From Cryptomeria japonica (lineage: Eukaryota > Streptophyta > Pinopsida > Cupressales > Cupressaceae), in NCBI RefSeq assembly GCF_030272615.1, contig NC_081409.1, forward strand, positions 655,498,468-655,562,467: 64,000 nucleotides of DNA. Reading direction: 5' to 3'. Numbering within the stretch: the stretch's first letter is position 1; every line of letters starts with the position of its first letter. The notes under the pieces were generated by a model. It did no database searches, was not told the DNA's origin, and worked only from the letters and a program-made list of their open reading frames with translations. This document shows, one piece after another, positions 13,865 through 25,274 of the stretch. A program made the position numbers and the translations under genes.

Positions 13865-14332
13865 TATCCAACATATGATTCATGATAAATATAAGTGAAA
13901 AGTAATGTAATTATATGTGAAATGAAAAATAAATTAGATCTATTAAGTATCATTATGAATGTCTAAAATCAGATCTGAAAATAAAAGTTATAAAGTATGC
14001 AACCCACAATTCAAATTAGCCAAAATAAATTAGGGTTTTATGAATTTAGCCTCTGAATTTATGTAATTTGACTACAATTAAAATCTATGAATGCAAAATT
14101 AAAAATTAAAATGTTCCCAAATCAGATCTGAGACAATTAATCCAAATTAAACAACCCACAAGTTCAATTTTAGAATTATAAATTAAGGTTTATGTAAATT
14201 TAACCTCCAAATTTATGTAATTCAATTGAAAATTAACCTTATAAATGTAAATTAGAATTGTAAAATGCATAAACACTCATATTTGAGAACATAAATAAGA
14301 AAGAATGGTGTAAGATGTTGGTTTCACTAAAA

Positions 14333-15549
14333 TGTAAGGTTGGTGAAAATTAGTGTTCCTGCCACTAAGGTAATAAAACCACTAATTGTTCGTAGGGGCC
14401 AATTACATTAGAGAAAGATAGGAATTTGATATATCTAAACCTAATAGATCTAGATTCTGATATGATTCCAGGGGTTTTAGAAATACCTCTTCTTTCCTTT
14501 GAGTTGAATTGATTTGAATTTGTTGAAGATGCTAAAATTAGGGTAAATGTGTGTAAATTGAAGCAATTATGCATAAATAGTGAGCTACAATTGTCAAATA
14601 GACCTATGAACCTAGATCTGAGAAAAATGTGAATATTCAGATCTACTCCCACAAGGTCAACTTGAATTGTCAAGTTCAAAATGTCAGTTTCTCGGGTCCT
14701 CCAAACTTTTCACCATCCAAAAGGGAGCCTACTCATCTCTACGAATAGTTTCATTCTTGAAAATTACAACTCTATACCTATTTCCTACACACATAAAGAA
14801 AGGGGAAATTGTTGGGAATCGGGGTTTGCCTAATTCAATCCTTGATTTAGGAATCAACCTTGAATAAAATAATGCAAATATTGGAATACATTTTGGAAAG
14901 ATATAGCTCAGATCTGCAATTGTTGATGATGATGTTTTTCTTCTTGAATGTAATCACATATGTTGTATGAAATGGAATGAACGTGACAAAACCCTAATCA
15001 AACATGCATTCTTACATACGAATGATGCAATTTTTCTCCAAGATGGTTGAATGAAGAATATGTGGCCATGAAGATCTCTGAAAATAGTTCATGATGAATG
15101 GTCCATGGATGCAACAATGCTAGGATATGTCAACTTATTATGCTTGGAGATATGAAATTAGGTGGATCAAATGTCTTTATATAGGGGTATCTAGGTCATT
15201 TACTGATTAGTTCGACCTCTAATTGTCATGCAGAGCCATGGAATTTAATTCCTATTGGAGAAATAGGACCATTGCCCCATTTTAAAATTAGGCCCAACTA
15301 AGAGGGACCAAGGCATTGGGAGCTCTAGTCTAGGACCAGGGCATGGTTGCCCTAGTCCTTCTCAGAAAGCGACCACATTCAAGCCCTAGGGAGGACACCC
15401 CTCTAGGAAGTTCATTAGTGTGTGTACATGGCATAAAAATAGAGATTGGGCACAAAACAGACCTAGATAGGATATGAGGAGGGGATATACTAAAGTAGGG
15501 ACACAAACATGAGGTGTAAGTTGGCCTAGTGACAATTTATGATGCTACA
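14333..15549 (-). repeat. 5' LTR of the gag-only element
   Basis: The LTR runs from TGTAAGGTTGG to ATGATGCTACA and pairs with 9327-10534. The minus-strand leader follows directly as TTTTAGTGAAACC. I could not match this leader to a standard primer site beginning TGG, so the priming tRNA is unknown. Confidence 0.85.
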
Positions 15550-15554
15550 CTTTT

Positions 15555-18500
15555 GAATGTTCATTTTAATGGGTTTGAGGTAAAGGTTTCACAAATTGCC
15601 TCCTAGGCAAAAATAGACCTCATGGTTGAATTCAAAAGGTTTGGGAGATGAATTTTGATATAAAATTTTCCCTATTTTAGTGAAGTTGAAAAAAAAAGCA
15701 AAACAAAATTGCCTTTAGCCCTATCGTATGGTCATATGGCTGTATTAGAGTAGAAGGTGTTAAAAATTTAAAAATAAAAACTACTTGTGCTAATAAAAAA
15801 CATGTCTGGATTTCTCTTGTGCTAATAAAAAACATGTCTGGATTTCTCTAAAAATCATGAGAAAAAATATTAAAAAATTGAAAAGCCAATGTTAAAAATT
15901 AAAATTTTGGTGGGATGGGCAACCACCCTTGTCCCCCTATAGTATTGATAGGGACTATAGGCCTTGTCAAACATATAGACCCTATTGGCCTTGCATGGAT
16001 CAGATGATACCCCAATATCAGACGTGTCATAAGGGTCCATCCCATGGTATTGTGGGGGTTGGTAGGGTCTACCCTTCGAGGAAATAAAAAAAAAATCAAA
16101 CAAAAAAATTCCACCAAAAATAGTTTGAACAAAAATGAAATTTGTATTTTTATATTTTAAAAAACAATAAAACTCTAAAACTATTTTAAAATTTGTCACC
16201 CAATACATTTTTATATGTTGGAGTTTTGGGGGGTCGAGTTCAAACCAACCCTAGCTTGGAAATCATTAAAAAAAATTAAAAAAAGTATGGATTTAATCAA
16301 ATGGAGATTTTTTTGGAATTCATGTACACCTATTGGTTGCATATAACCTAATTCATTGTTTTTTCAAAGGAGTATAACCTTCACCCAAATTGTCAAATTT
16401 TAAACTTTCTTATATTCATTGGAAACTTGGTTTTGAGCACTATGCAATGATACAAATTTGATTCCTTAATTATTTTGTTTTGACATGTTTAGGGGCCTGG
16501 AAACCAAATATTCTCCTTTACATGGTTTTGGTCATTACTTTTGCATACGAAATTGAATTTTTGTTTCAAATAGGCATTAGAGAGCATGTTTAGTCTACAA
16601 ATTTGTGGTGCTATTATTTTATTAGTTTAATGAGTATGACTAAACATATACATGCTTAATCACTTGTAGGTACCTGAGATTTGAGGTGTGATTGTGTGAG
16701 CATTTGAATGAGTCAAGAGGCAAAACCTTGAGGGAGTTCATGTTTTGATGATATATTTATGATGCTATAGTTGACTATTAGATTTGGTACTTCTTGGTAT
16801 AGGTTTATAGGTTTTTTTTAGAGCTGGACTTTGATGGTGACAAGTACATAGGTTGTCTTCAATTTGAGGACATGGTTGGACATGGTTTGAGACTAATAGC
16901 CTTGTGTGGGTAATAGTTGGATGTAGGTACAACATTGGTAATGGTTATGGTGTCATGGTTATGCAAGTATACTTTTTGTATTGACATGACATGATCATGA
17001 TCATGGTGATTTAATGATGTTTTTGTTTGATGTTAGGAGGTTGTTATTATCTCTTGGATGCTTATTTGGTTCCTTGACTATGGTACTTGGTTGTTGACAT
17101 GTTTAACAAATTAGATCAGATGTTTATTTGGTTTTTAACTCGTTTGGTATGTAGGATTATTGTCTTTTATATCTCAATTTTTTCTTTACGCGGGAACATA
17201 GGTGATGCTAGTATTCTCTTGTGATTAAAAACATATGTTGAGATGATTGATGTTTTCAATAGGAAGAAAAGGAGCATTCACTTGTTACAAACTTGAGAGG
17301 AGATTGTTCTTAGATAGAGTCATGATGACTTGGATCTCTTGGAGGAGCATTCTCACTCCCAACTCTTGGTCTAATTGGTATATTACTACATGAGAGGTAT
17401 TGTTCATTGTTCCTTTTAGGCGCATTATATTTATTCTTATCTTTCATATATATGTATCTTGATCTATGGATAGATGGTTAGTTCTAGAGAATTTAGTTTG
17501 AGAGATGTTTGGAATTGGTTATCTCCTTGTGCATTTGAGTTGTTATTGAGATCTCATTCATTGATGACTGATTTTGGGAGATGGTTTATTGGGCTTAATC
17601 TCTAGGATTGGGGATGGTGTTGGGTTCATCTTCTTGGTTATGATAATCTTACATCCATGTTGATTACATGATATAAATATTTGTTTGGTCTAAGGGACTA
17701 AAAATGTTTGGGCATTGTTATGGCTTTTAATTTGGTGTTTTATGGAGGATATCATAATCGACATAGTTGGTATTTAGAAGTATATGTAGAAGGACATGCT
17801 GCAATTTTTTATTTGGAGTGTTTATCTCTTTGGTCTTGGTTATCTTTCTAGGTGTTCAATTTCACATTAGATCATTAGATTTGAGGTTGGTTGGAGCTAT
17901 GTGATCACTAGTTTGTGGTCATGTGTTGTCAAGTGGAAGATTAAATGGAGGTTCCTTTATCTCTTTCCTTTGTTGGTTGTGGAGAACATGGGAGAGTATT
18001 AGAGACTTGTGGTGAGATTTATTCTTGTAGGTTATTAGTTAACAAACTATACATATTATTGTGGATGTTCCTTGATACTACATGGTTATGGTTACACCTT
18101 CTATATGATTTTGTTAGTGGATTAACTTATATTTTACATTTCCTATGTAGTGGTAGTTTCTATGTGTGTATGTGGCAGGTATTGCACTTGGATCTTATGG
18201 TCGCATGTTGTGGGTGGTATATGTCAATGAAATGAGATTCACTTGATATGTCTTGTATATCTAGGAGGTTTGAATAGTTTGATGTATTACCAATTATTAT
18301 GGGTGTTATTTCAGCTATGGCTATTGGTTCTTGATAGCTATCGATGCATTTGACACCTTTGGATTGAGTGTTTGTGTTGGGATATCATTTTAGTCGGGAC
18401 TTATGATTCGTTGTGATATATTGTGTGTATTTATCTTTGTATGGCCTTTTATCTATGTCTAATGGAAGTGATATTATGGAGGGTGAGAGCATTCATGTAT

Positions 18501-18673
18501 GAGATGGTGATCATTTTGTTTCTTATTGTAGGTATCTTGATGAAGCACATGGAGCACTTTGATTCGTTGATGGTATATGTGGCTAGAGGGATTATTCCCT
18601 TGTTTATGTTTGTGGCTACTTATTGCTCCTTATGAAATGTCTGCAACAAGTGGAAGAATTTTATAAAAATAGG
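15555..18673 (+). other. non-coding interior of the old plus-strand element
   Basis: This is about 3.1 kb of T/G-rich sequence between the nested gag-only element and the 3' LTR. Six-frame reading gives only short ORFs of low complexity and no gag, protease, reverse transcriptase or integrase motif. Together with 9127-9326 the interior totals about 3.3 kb, so the host element also appears non-autonomous. A tandem duplication of a phrase with AAAAAACATGTCTGGATTTC lies at about 15796-15846. Confidence 0.55.
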
Positions 18674-19620
18674 TATTGTACTCCTTCCATAATAATATTT
18701 ATAATTGCAACACTTTTTTTATTATGTGAGGTACACATTGCTAGAACATAATATTATTACTATTGAAAAGGTGTGACTATGGGAATTTGGATAATTATAA
18801 TGAGTTTTATCACTATACATAGGAGTTATTATTGGTCGTGTGGAAGCATTGGATAAATGTCCCCATGTTCTAGTCTAATTTATGATAGACTCCATTTGTA
18901 AGTGTTTTAATAAAGTGATTCTTTATGGAGGTTTTAACCAAAATGGTGTTTCCCATGTATATCTTGTATAATGTGTTAATCTATGGTTGTATGATTCTTA
19001 ATTATATCTTATTTATAATTATTAGTATCATAAGATCCTAATTTCTAACTCGCATGGATGTGTAAAGTGTATAGATTTCCTTGGAATATTCTTGGGGCTA
19101 CTTGATGAGTTGTATAATAACATCTGGATATCATATTATAACTATTTAATATTGGAGCAAATAAATTAATAAAGTAACAATATTAGATGTGGGGTCAATG
19201 GGTAGGTGACCCATGGTTTTAGCACATGTTTTTGATGTAATATAACTTAGTGGTTTTGTGGGAGCTTGACTCTATAAAGTTACTTGTTTGGGTTAGCCAA
19301 GTTAGCATTTGTGAAGTTTGGAAGCATGGCATGGGATGTGTGGTTACATGCTTGTTCACATTGAGTACTTGTTGATGGTTGAGGTTTTGAAAGCTTTCAT
19401 GGTTGTATTTGTAATGTTGCATTGATGATAATACATGGATGATGGATGATTTTGGAGGTAGGGTTTATCCCACATGAGGGTTTTTATAGGGTATATCTTG
19501 TTTTAAATTTGATGGGTATGTTTTTTATTCTTTTCATAGGGATTATAAGTGCTTATTTATTTGATTTCTCAATTGGGTCATGTGGAAATTGTCATATGTA
19601 TGGCTGCAAGTTTTCTTTGA
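18674..19620 (+). repeat. 3' LTR of the old plus-strand element
   Basis: This segment is collinear with 4382-4786 plus 8886-9126, apart from about 320 extra bases (near 18733-19050) absent from the 5' copy. The ends are degraded (TATTGTAC at the start, CTTTGA at the end). No duplicated target site could be matched, in keeping with great age. Confidence 0.7.
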
Positions 19621-20956
19621 ATTTTTAACTCATTATTTTACATGGTTTATAGAACTAATCTATTCATTCAAAACAATCTAAGTCATGTGTATGCATTTAT
19701 TTCTAATGAGAATAATGAAGAAGGAATGGATTTCTTTTTGTGCCATTGTATAGAAGGGAAAAAATTGACCACCAAAATCACTAATGAATAGGGTATTGAG
19801 TATCCAATAGGGTCTATTATTGTCAGGGAAATATAGCTTAGGTACCCTATTAATAAATTAGATGTCTAGTTGTTCGAGGAGTTTTACACATAAGTAGATT
19901 ATTCATTAATTTAGCCTTGTTGTTGCAATGAGTATTCAATTGATTAAATATTTTGGTAGACCAAATAATAAGAATTTATGGAAATCTTGTGAATCGATCC
20001 ACAAAGATAATTATTGACACTATAAGGGTTGGAGTTGATCTGCAATTTTTAGTATATTGAATATGGACCAATTATAGGTATTCAGTGTGTTGGATAATTT
20101 GATCAAATTGAAACTATGAAAGGGTAGAATGATTTTTAAAGTTTTATAAATATTATTGGTTGATTCACATATAATATATTCATTTCTCTAATTGTTGGAA
20201 ATGCAATTTATTTTATAAAAATTGTCAGCTGATTTGTATCCATATATAGCTACAATTTTGTACATATAAATGGCTATTACTTTATTTGTATTTATGTGTA
20301 CAGCTAAAATTTTGTATATATAATTGACAAATATTCTACCAAATATTAGAAACATGACTTTTGGGTAAACAGTGTTAGTTGATCTATACCTATGTACAAC
20401 TAAAATTTTGTATATATAAGCCACCATGAATCTACCCTGGTTTTAGATTTTTCGGTAAAATTTGCACATTGTTGCCTAGAATTTTATTATTCATTTCTAC
20501 ACTCAATTAGTTAATGCCCATATTTCTTCCAATAATGATATTTAATTGAAGAGTTATCATACCTTTGACTTTGAAATTAATTTTGAGCTAAGATTTAATG
20601 GTTTCCTCTTCCACTTGAGTTTGATGGACTCATTCTTCCACCTTGATATGAGTTCCTCTACATTTGAAAATTCATCTTCCCCTACCTTTACCATGGTTGA
20701 TTGAGACTTGTGTCTTGGAAGCATGCTCCGATGTTCAATTTTTTTATCTACTTAGACTATGCTCATTAGAATTAAGGGATACATGAAGCTTATCACCAAA
20801 AAATTGTAAGGGATCTTTCAGTATCTTATATGGCTACCACAATTGATTCAAACCTTATAGGAAAAAACATTAAACTACTCTCCTATATTTAAGTGTTTCA
20901 CCATGAGACTTCATTAGATTTACTAGTCCAATGATTTGAGTGAAGAATGAATTCGA
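19621..20956. other. unassigned DNA with a short tandem repeat
   Basis: There is no recognisable gene. At 20239-20420 a phrase of the form TACA(A/G)CTA(A/C)AATTTTGTA(C/T)ATATAA occurs three times (near 20250, 20301 and 20396), with weaker similarity between copies. This explains the low-complexity tyrosine/isoleucine-rich minus-strand ORF there. The rest may be old element remnants. Confidence 0.4.
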
Positions 20957-22130
20957 TGAATACTAATAGGGGGGGTTGAATTAGTATACCCAAAAACCTT
21001 AACAAATACTTAAGCAATTTTACTGCAGACTAGTATAGCCTTTTCAATAGTAAACTGGTTAAAACACAAACAAGCAAAATAGCAAATAAAGCAATCACCT
21101 ACAATAACACAATCACCATAACACAAGATATCTTGACATGGAAACCCAAATGGGAAAAACCACTATGAGTAAAACTCACAAGTCAACTATCTGTAGAATA
21201 GCAACCAGACTGGTTAACGTCAAACCGGTTAAGGCCTTACAATGTTCTTCACCAGAATAGATCCTATTAGGAATCCAGATTTCTGTTAGGAAATAAGTCA
21301 TGTTAAAGACTACCATGTTAAAGGATTTTAGATCCACAACTGTGAACCACCTTGTTAGAGGATTTAGAACAAGCTTGACTGAGCCTACCCAGTTAAGGGT
21401 TTCTGACTTGTCGAAGAGATTAGTAATCAACAAGTCAGTGATCTACAAAGTAGCACAAAATGCTTAGTTAGATCCTTGATAGCTCTTTGTTAATGCATAG
21501 CAGTATTACTTCAGTCTTCTCTCCTTTGCATGTTCAATCTCTATCACAAGATACTTTATTTTTGCAAAGACCTAACCTTCTCACACATATATTATACATA
21601 CAAAACCCTAGACATGATGTCCTCATATAGGAATCTAATTTCATGTTGGTCCAATGAGATTAGACTACAATTTCCTAGGTACAATGCATCTAGACATAAC
21701 TCATAGCACGACACAAAATCACCACCTTGGTGTCGGTGGATGATAACTCATCACACATTACAAGTTTTTTGGTTAACAAAATATAGTATACTAATTACCG
21801 GTTTACAAACAAAGATTGGTAAAGTGGAACATAGTGTTTTGATCTCAAAAGATTGGTTGTCGCTTGGGGTCCTCATACTGCTTGAGGTCCTCGTACCACT
21901 TGAGGTCCTTGTACCGCTTGAGGTCCTCAGTCATTCTTTGACCGATAAGCTCCTTCTGTAATTACCGATAGTCTTCCACAAACAAAGACTATGCATATAC
22001 CGGTTTGAACATTACATCACATACTACCGGTTGAGAATAACTCATACAAATAAGTGTGTTTCCATCAAAATAAGTGTGTGTCCATCAATGGCAACCACAA
22101 CTAAGTACAAACAACATCAAAATACCAACA
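20957..22130 (-). repeat. 3' LTR of the polymerase-less element
   Basis: This copy pairs with 33062-34174. On the plus strand it runs TGAATACTAATAG...AATACCAACA. Near 21870-21930 it has a small tandem expansion of CTTGAGGTCCT(C/T)GTACC, with more units than the partner LTR, so the copy number changed after insertion. The polypurine tract follows at 22131-22142. Confidence 0.85.
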
Positions 22131-22524
22131 ATCTCCCCCTTTGGCATTGATGGAAACACTTAGGAAAATTTGGATATCTAAGTGCTTACAAAACAAAAAT
22201 AATGCCAAAATCAAAATTACTCCCCATAAGCATATACACTACTCCCTTTGCCAAAATTACAAGCATCCATTTGCATAAAATTTTCAATATACCACTCCCC
22301 CTTTGCCAATAATGACAAATTAATGCAAACATATTGGATTTACCACTCCCCTTTTCACACAGATTTACCAAAATCATATTGCATAACATGAAAAATAGAG
22401 TATATGTTTATGACAATAAAGATTAAAACTTCTCAAAAATGAATTTAAAATTTTACAGAAATTCCTTCATGTCGGAGACTGAGTATCTAGGAGTGAGGCA
22501 GTAATTTCACTCTAAGTCATCATC

Positions 22525-24093
22525 TAGAATGTTAACTCTTCCATGGCATCCATAGTGTTCAATTCCTGTGTGACAATAATAGCTTCCATATTTGGAAAGC
22601 ACTTCTAAAGAACCTGCAACTTTGGTAATAGAAGCAATTGTAGCTCCTGTAGATTTTGATTCTGCTTGTATATCTCCGATTCAATCTTTGCAATTTGTTG
22701 TCGGTGAGTCTGAATGGTTTGCCCATATACTGTGAAAGAATCATATGGTACTTTAAAGGCCTCCACATACTACTTTAGTTCCGATTGGAGTCGACCTTTC
22801 TTCTTCAAAGCATCATCACATAATAGATCAGGCTGGAAGATTTTGCTCAAAATTTTACTTCCTTCAACCATTGCTAGACTGATATCATCTTTGATGGATC
22901 AGCTTGGTTCTCTCTTCTTCAATTTTCTTCACCAATGCAACATTTAGTGCCTTTTCATGGTTTTTCTTTGCAGTGGCTTGGGAAACATCTTCCAATGATT
23001 GTAACTGATCATCCACTATTGTGCAAAGAAGTTTTAACTTAGCCAGTGAGGAATTGGTACCGGGAAGATTAGTACCGGGCACTAAGTTGGAAAGAGTATT
23101 AACAACAAATTTAATGACATCTTGTTCTTTCTTCTTTCTCGGTTCTTCCAATATTTCTTGAGCAAGTTGAATAATCTTTAGTAGCTCATTTTCATCAACT
23201 GATTGGGTAAGATAGGCAAGAGTCAAATCACTATGACCGGTGGGATCAAGGTGTTTAGTTTGATCTTTGGTTTCTATGGGAGTCTATCCTCCTTCCTTTT
23301 CCTTGTTCTCCTCTTGTTTCCTCTTCTCCTACTCTTCTTTTTCCTTGGCCTCCTAGTCGGCCTTTTCTTTCTCCTCTTTCTCCTTCTCCTTCTCCTTCTC
23401 TAGTTTCTCCTTTTCATCTCTCTCCTTTTTCGCTCTCTCCTTCTCTAGTTTTTCTTTCTCTACTTTCTCCTTCTCTTGTTTTTCCTTCTCCACTTTATTT
23501 TTCTCTTCTTTCTCCTTCTCCACTCTATTATTCTCTTCTTCCTTCTCTGCTTTATCCTTAGGTGGTCCTCGAATGTCAAGTGCAGTCTCCACCAGTTTAG
23601 TGCCTATAGCATCTAATGTATCCACATCTATAGGATCAATTTTCTCATCTTGTCTATTTGCTTCAGATACCTTTTTCATCTGGACAGCTTCTTGAGCTCA
23701 AAGATGAGTGTCATTTTCAACTTCATGGACTTTTCCTCCAAGTAGTTGAAGTCTTCTTCTTCTCGTGAAAAAGGTTCCTTTGAACTGATCAACAATTTCA
23801 AACAATTTTGAATTTGAGGCATCTGGAAAATATTGAGCAAAAATTTTCTCCCTGATTGTTTGTTCCTTTTCAATGGCATCCAAAGAATTAGAAACAATAA
23901 GTTTGATATTAGTAGGACACCGATCATTATCACATAAATATTTAATAAGTTCTTGCTCAACCTCATGTTTCTTAGTATCATTGAAATCATCAAAATACTC
24001 TTTTAAATCATCAAGAACTTTTCTTCTAATATTCTTTATGGTTCTTTGACAATGTGTCATAGGCTTTATTGTCCTCGATTTCAGTTTGGCCAA
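22525..24093 (-). pseudogene. C-terminal part of the second protein: charged KE-repeat and coiled coil
   Basis: On the minus strand one frame runs from about 24093 to 22885, with stops near 23695 and in the 23310-23350 segment. It then shifts frame and continues to about 22525. The first 130 residues look globular (around FDDFNDTKKHEVEQELIKYL). Next is a roughly 100-residue run of KEKxEKEK-type repeats, a highly charged and probably helical or disordered segment. A leucine-rich stretch follows (around LVPGTNLPGTNSSLAKLKLL) with probable coiled coils (LQSELK...IAKIESEIYKQNQ). I do not recognise a family. It lies just before the polypurine tract, where extra or env-like ORFs of plant retrotransposons sit. 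The matching N-terminal part is probably at 29849-31262. Stops and one frameshift make it a pseudogene. Confidence 0.5.
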
Positions 24094-24237
24094 AATCGTG
24101 AGGCAACCCTACGAAACTGGTCCGTTTCATACCTTACGGCCTCTGGGAGTACTTAATCGACTTGGTCGGTTAGTTTATTTCATTCTTTTCTCTTCATTTT
24201 ATTGTTTGCCTTGTTTTTTCCTATTTGTAGTTTTACT

Positions 24238-25205
24238 TGCAGTTCGGACTTTAAAGTCCAAATTGCAGGGTTCTTTTGGCTAAAGTTGCACGTCGGAGTT
24301 GAAACTCTGGTGTGTATTTGCTAGTCTTTGCCTACAGTTCAGACTTTAAAGTCCGAACTGCAAGTGGTCTTTACCAGCAGCTCGGACTTTAAAGTCCTAA
24401 CTGCATGTGGCCTTCGCCGACAGTTTAGACTTTAAAGTCCGAATGGCAACTACGTGTGGTTTTAATGCTTCATTAATTATTCTTTTAGGGTTTGTTAAAA
24501 CACTTTATAAAGTTAATCTTTACATTTTAATCTTCATTTCTGGTTTGTATTGCACGTCTCCACCCCCATTTTTATCGCTCACCACTCGGATTTTCTTCTC
24601 TGTGGCTCGATTGGATTGCTCATGCCTCGAATTTTTTGAAGATCAAAGTGGTAGAGGTGGGTTTATTGTTTTCATTTGTTCTTCTTTTCTTGTTTTCATT
24701 CTTTTTCCTTTTCTTTTTTGTTTGTGCTTGCCTTCTTCGGTTTTGTTTCAGAGAACAATCAGATTTCAAAACCCAACTATTCTCTGAATCCCCTTATCTT
24801 CCCTACACATCGGAGTTTAAACTCCAACATCCAGCTGGAGATCAGTCCCTCCGCATATTGGATTTTAAAGTCTGATATGCAGGATCTTTCCCTCCTCATA
24901 TCGGACTTTAAAATCTGATATGCAGAGGGGAGTCGGTTGGCAACCGGTTCAAAACCTGACATGCCAACCAATTATCCTTCCCCTAAGAAGCACATTGGAC
25001 TTTAAAGTTCGATGTGCCTCTAAACTTTTCTAGATAGCACATCAGACTTTAAAGTCCGATATGTAAATTTCTCTCCCTAGATTGACACATAGGACTTTAA
25101 ATTTTGATGTGTTGATATCCTTTCACAAAATTGCACTTCGGACTTTAAAGTCTGATGTGCAAATTTTTGTTGGTAAAGAAGCATGTCGGATTTTTTTTTC
25201 TGACC
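24238..25205. repeat. phased array of about fourteen dyad-symmetric units
   Basis: The core TCGGACTTTAAAGTCCGA or a symmetric variant recurs with centres near 24252, 24301, 24347, 24390, 24433, 24818, 24866, 24909, 24951, 25003, 25050, 25098, 25146 and 25195. Spacing is 42-52 bases apart from one gap of 385. Outer arms differ between groups but stay paired: CAGTT with AACTG in the first group, CATAT with ATATG near 24866 and 24909, and CACAT with ATGTG from 25003 on. The units at 24301 and 24818 have GGAGTTTAAACTCC instead of GGACTTTAAAGTCC, a change on both arms. The unit at 24951 has a different core (GGTTCAAAACC) with TTGGCA...TGCCAA arms. The array ends about 70 bases before the ATG of the plus-strand ORF. 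Confidence 0.85.
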
Positions 25206-25274
25206 TGTTGTTTTTTGGCAGTTTTTACTCCTTGACCTATTTTGAGTCCCGTTTTTGGACCATTTGAGAAAAAA

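Larger units (their letters stand above)
9327..15549 (-). mobile_element. complete non-autonomous gag-only LTR element (TR-GAG-like)
   Basis: Two direct copies, 9327-10534 and 14333-15549, bound the element. The same five bases, CTTTT, flank it at 9322-9326 and 15550-15554, so both outer ends are defined. The right LTR is TGTAAGG...GCTACA. In the left copy the TG is mutated to TA. On the minus strand the left LTR is preceded by a purine-rich tract (AAAGTGGGGTCTAAA), the expected polypurine tract. About 3.8 kb of interior holds one gag-like ORF and no reverse transcriptase, RNase H or integrase. This matches the published class of terminal-repeat retrotransposons with only a GAG domain. The LTRs differ at about 30 of the first 240 bases, counted by eye. 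It sits inside the interior of the plus-strand element and is therefore younger. Confidence 0.85.

Noticed and set aside
15870-16208. Minus-strand 112-codon ORF
   Set aside because: No recognisable motif, low complexity at both ends, and it lies in the otherwise non-coding interior of an old element.
17945-18635. Two plus-strand ORFs rich in leucine, tryptophan and cysteine
   Set aside because: They reflect T/G-rich sequence. Hydrophobic runs arise from base composition and no homologous copy or domain was recognised.
23340-23530. Plus-strand phenylalanine/leucine-rich ORF (a possible membrane protein)
   Set aside because: It is the complement of the minus-strand KE-repeat codons (CTC/TTC/CTT runs).
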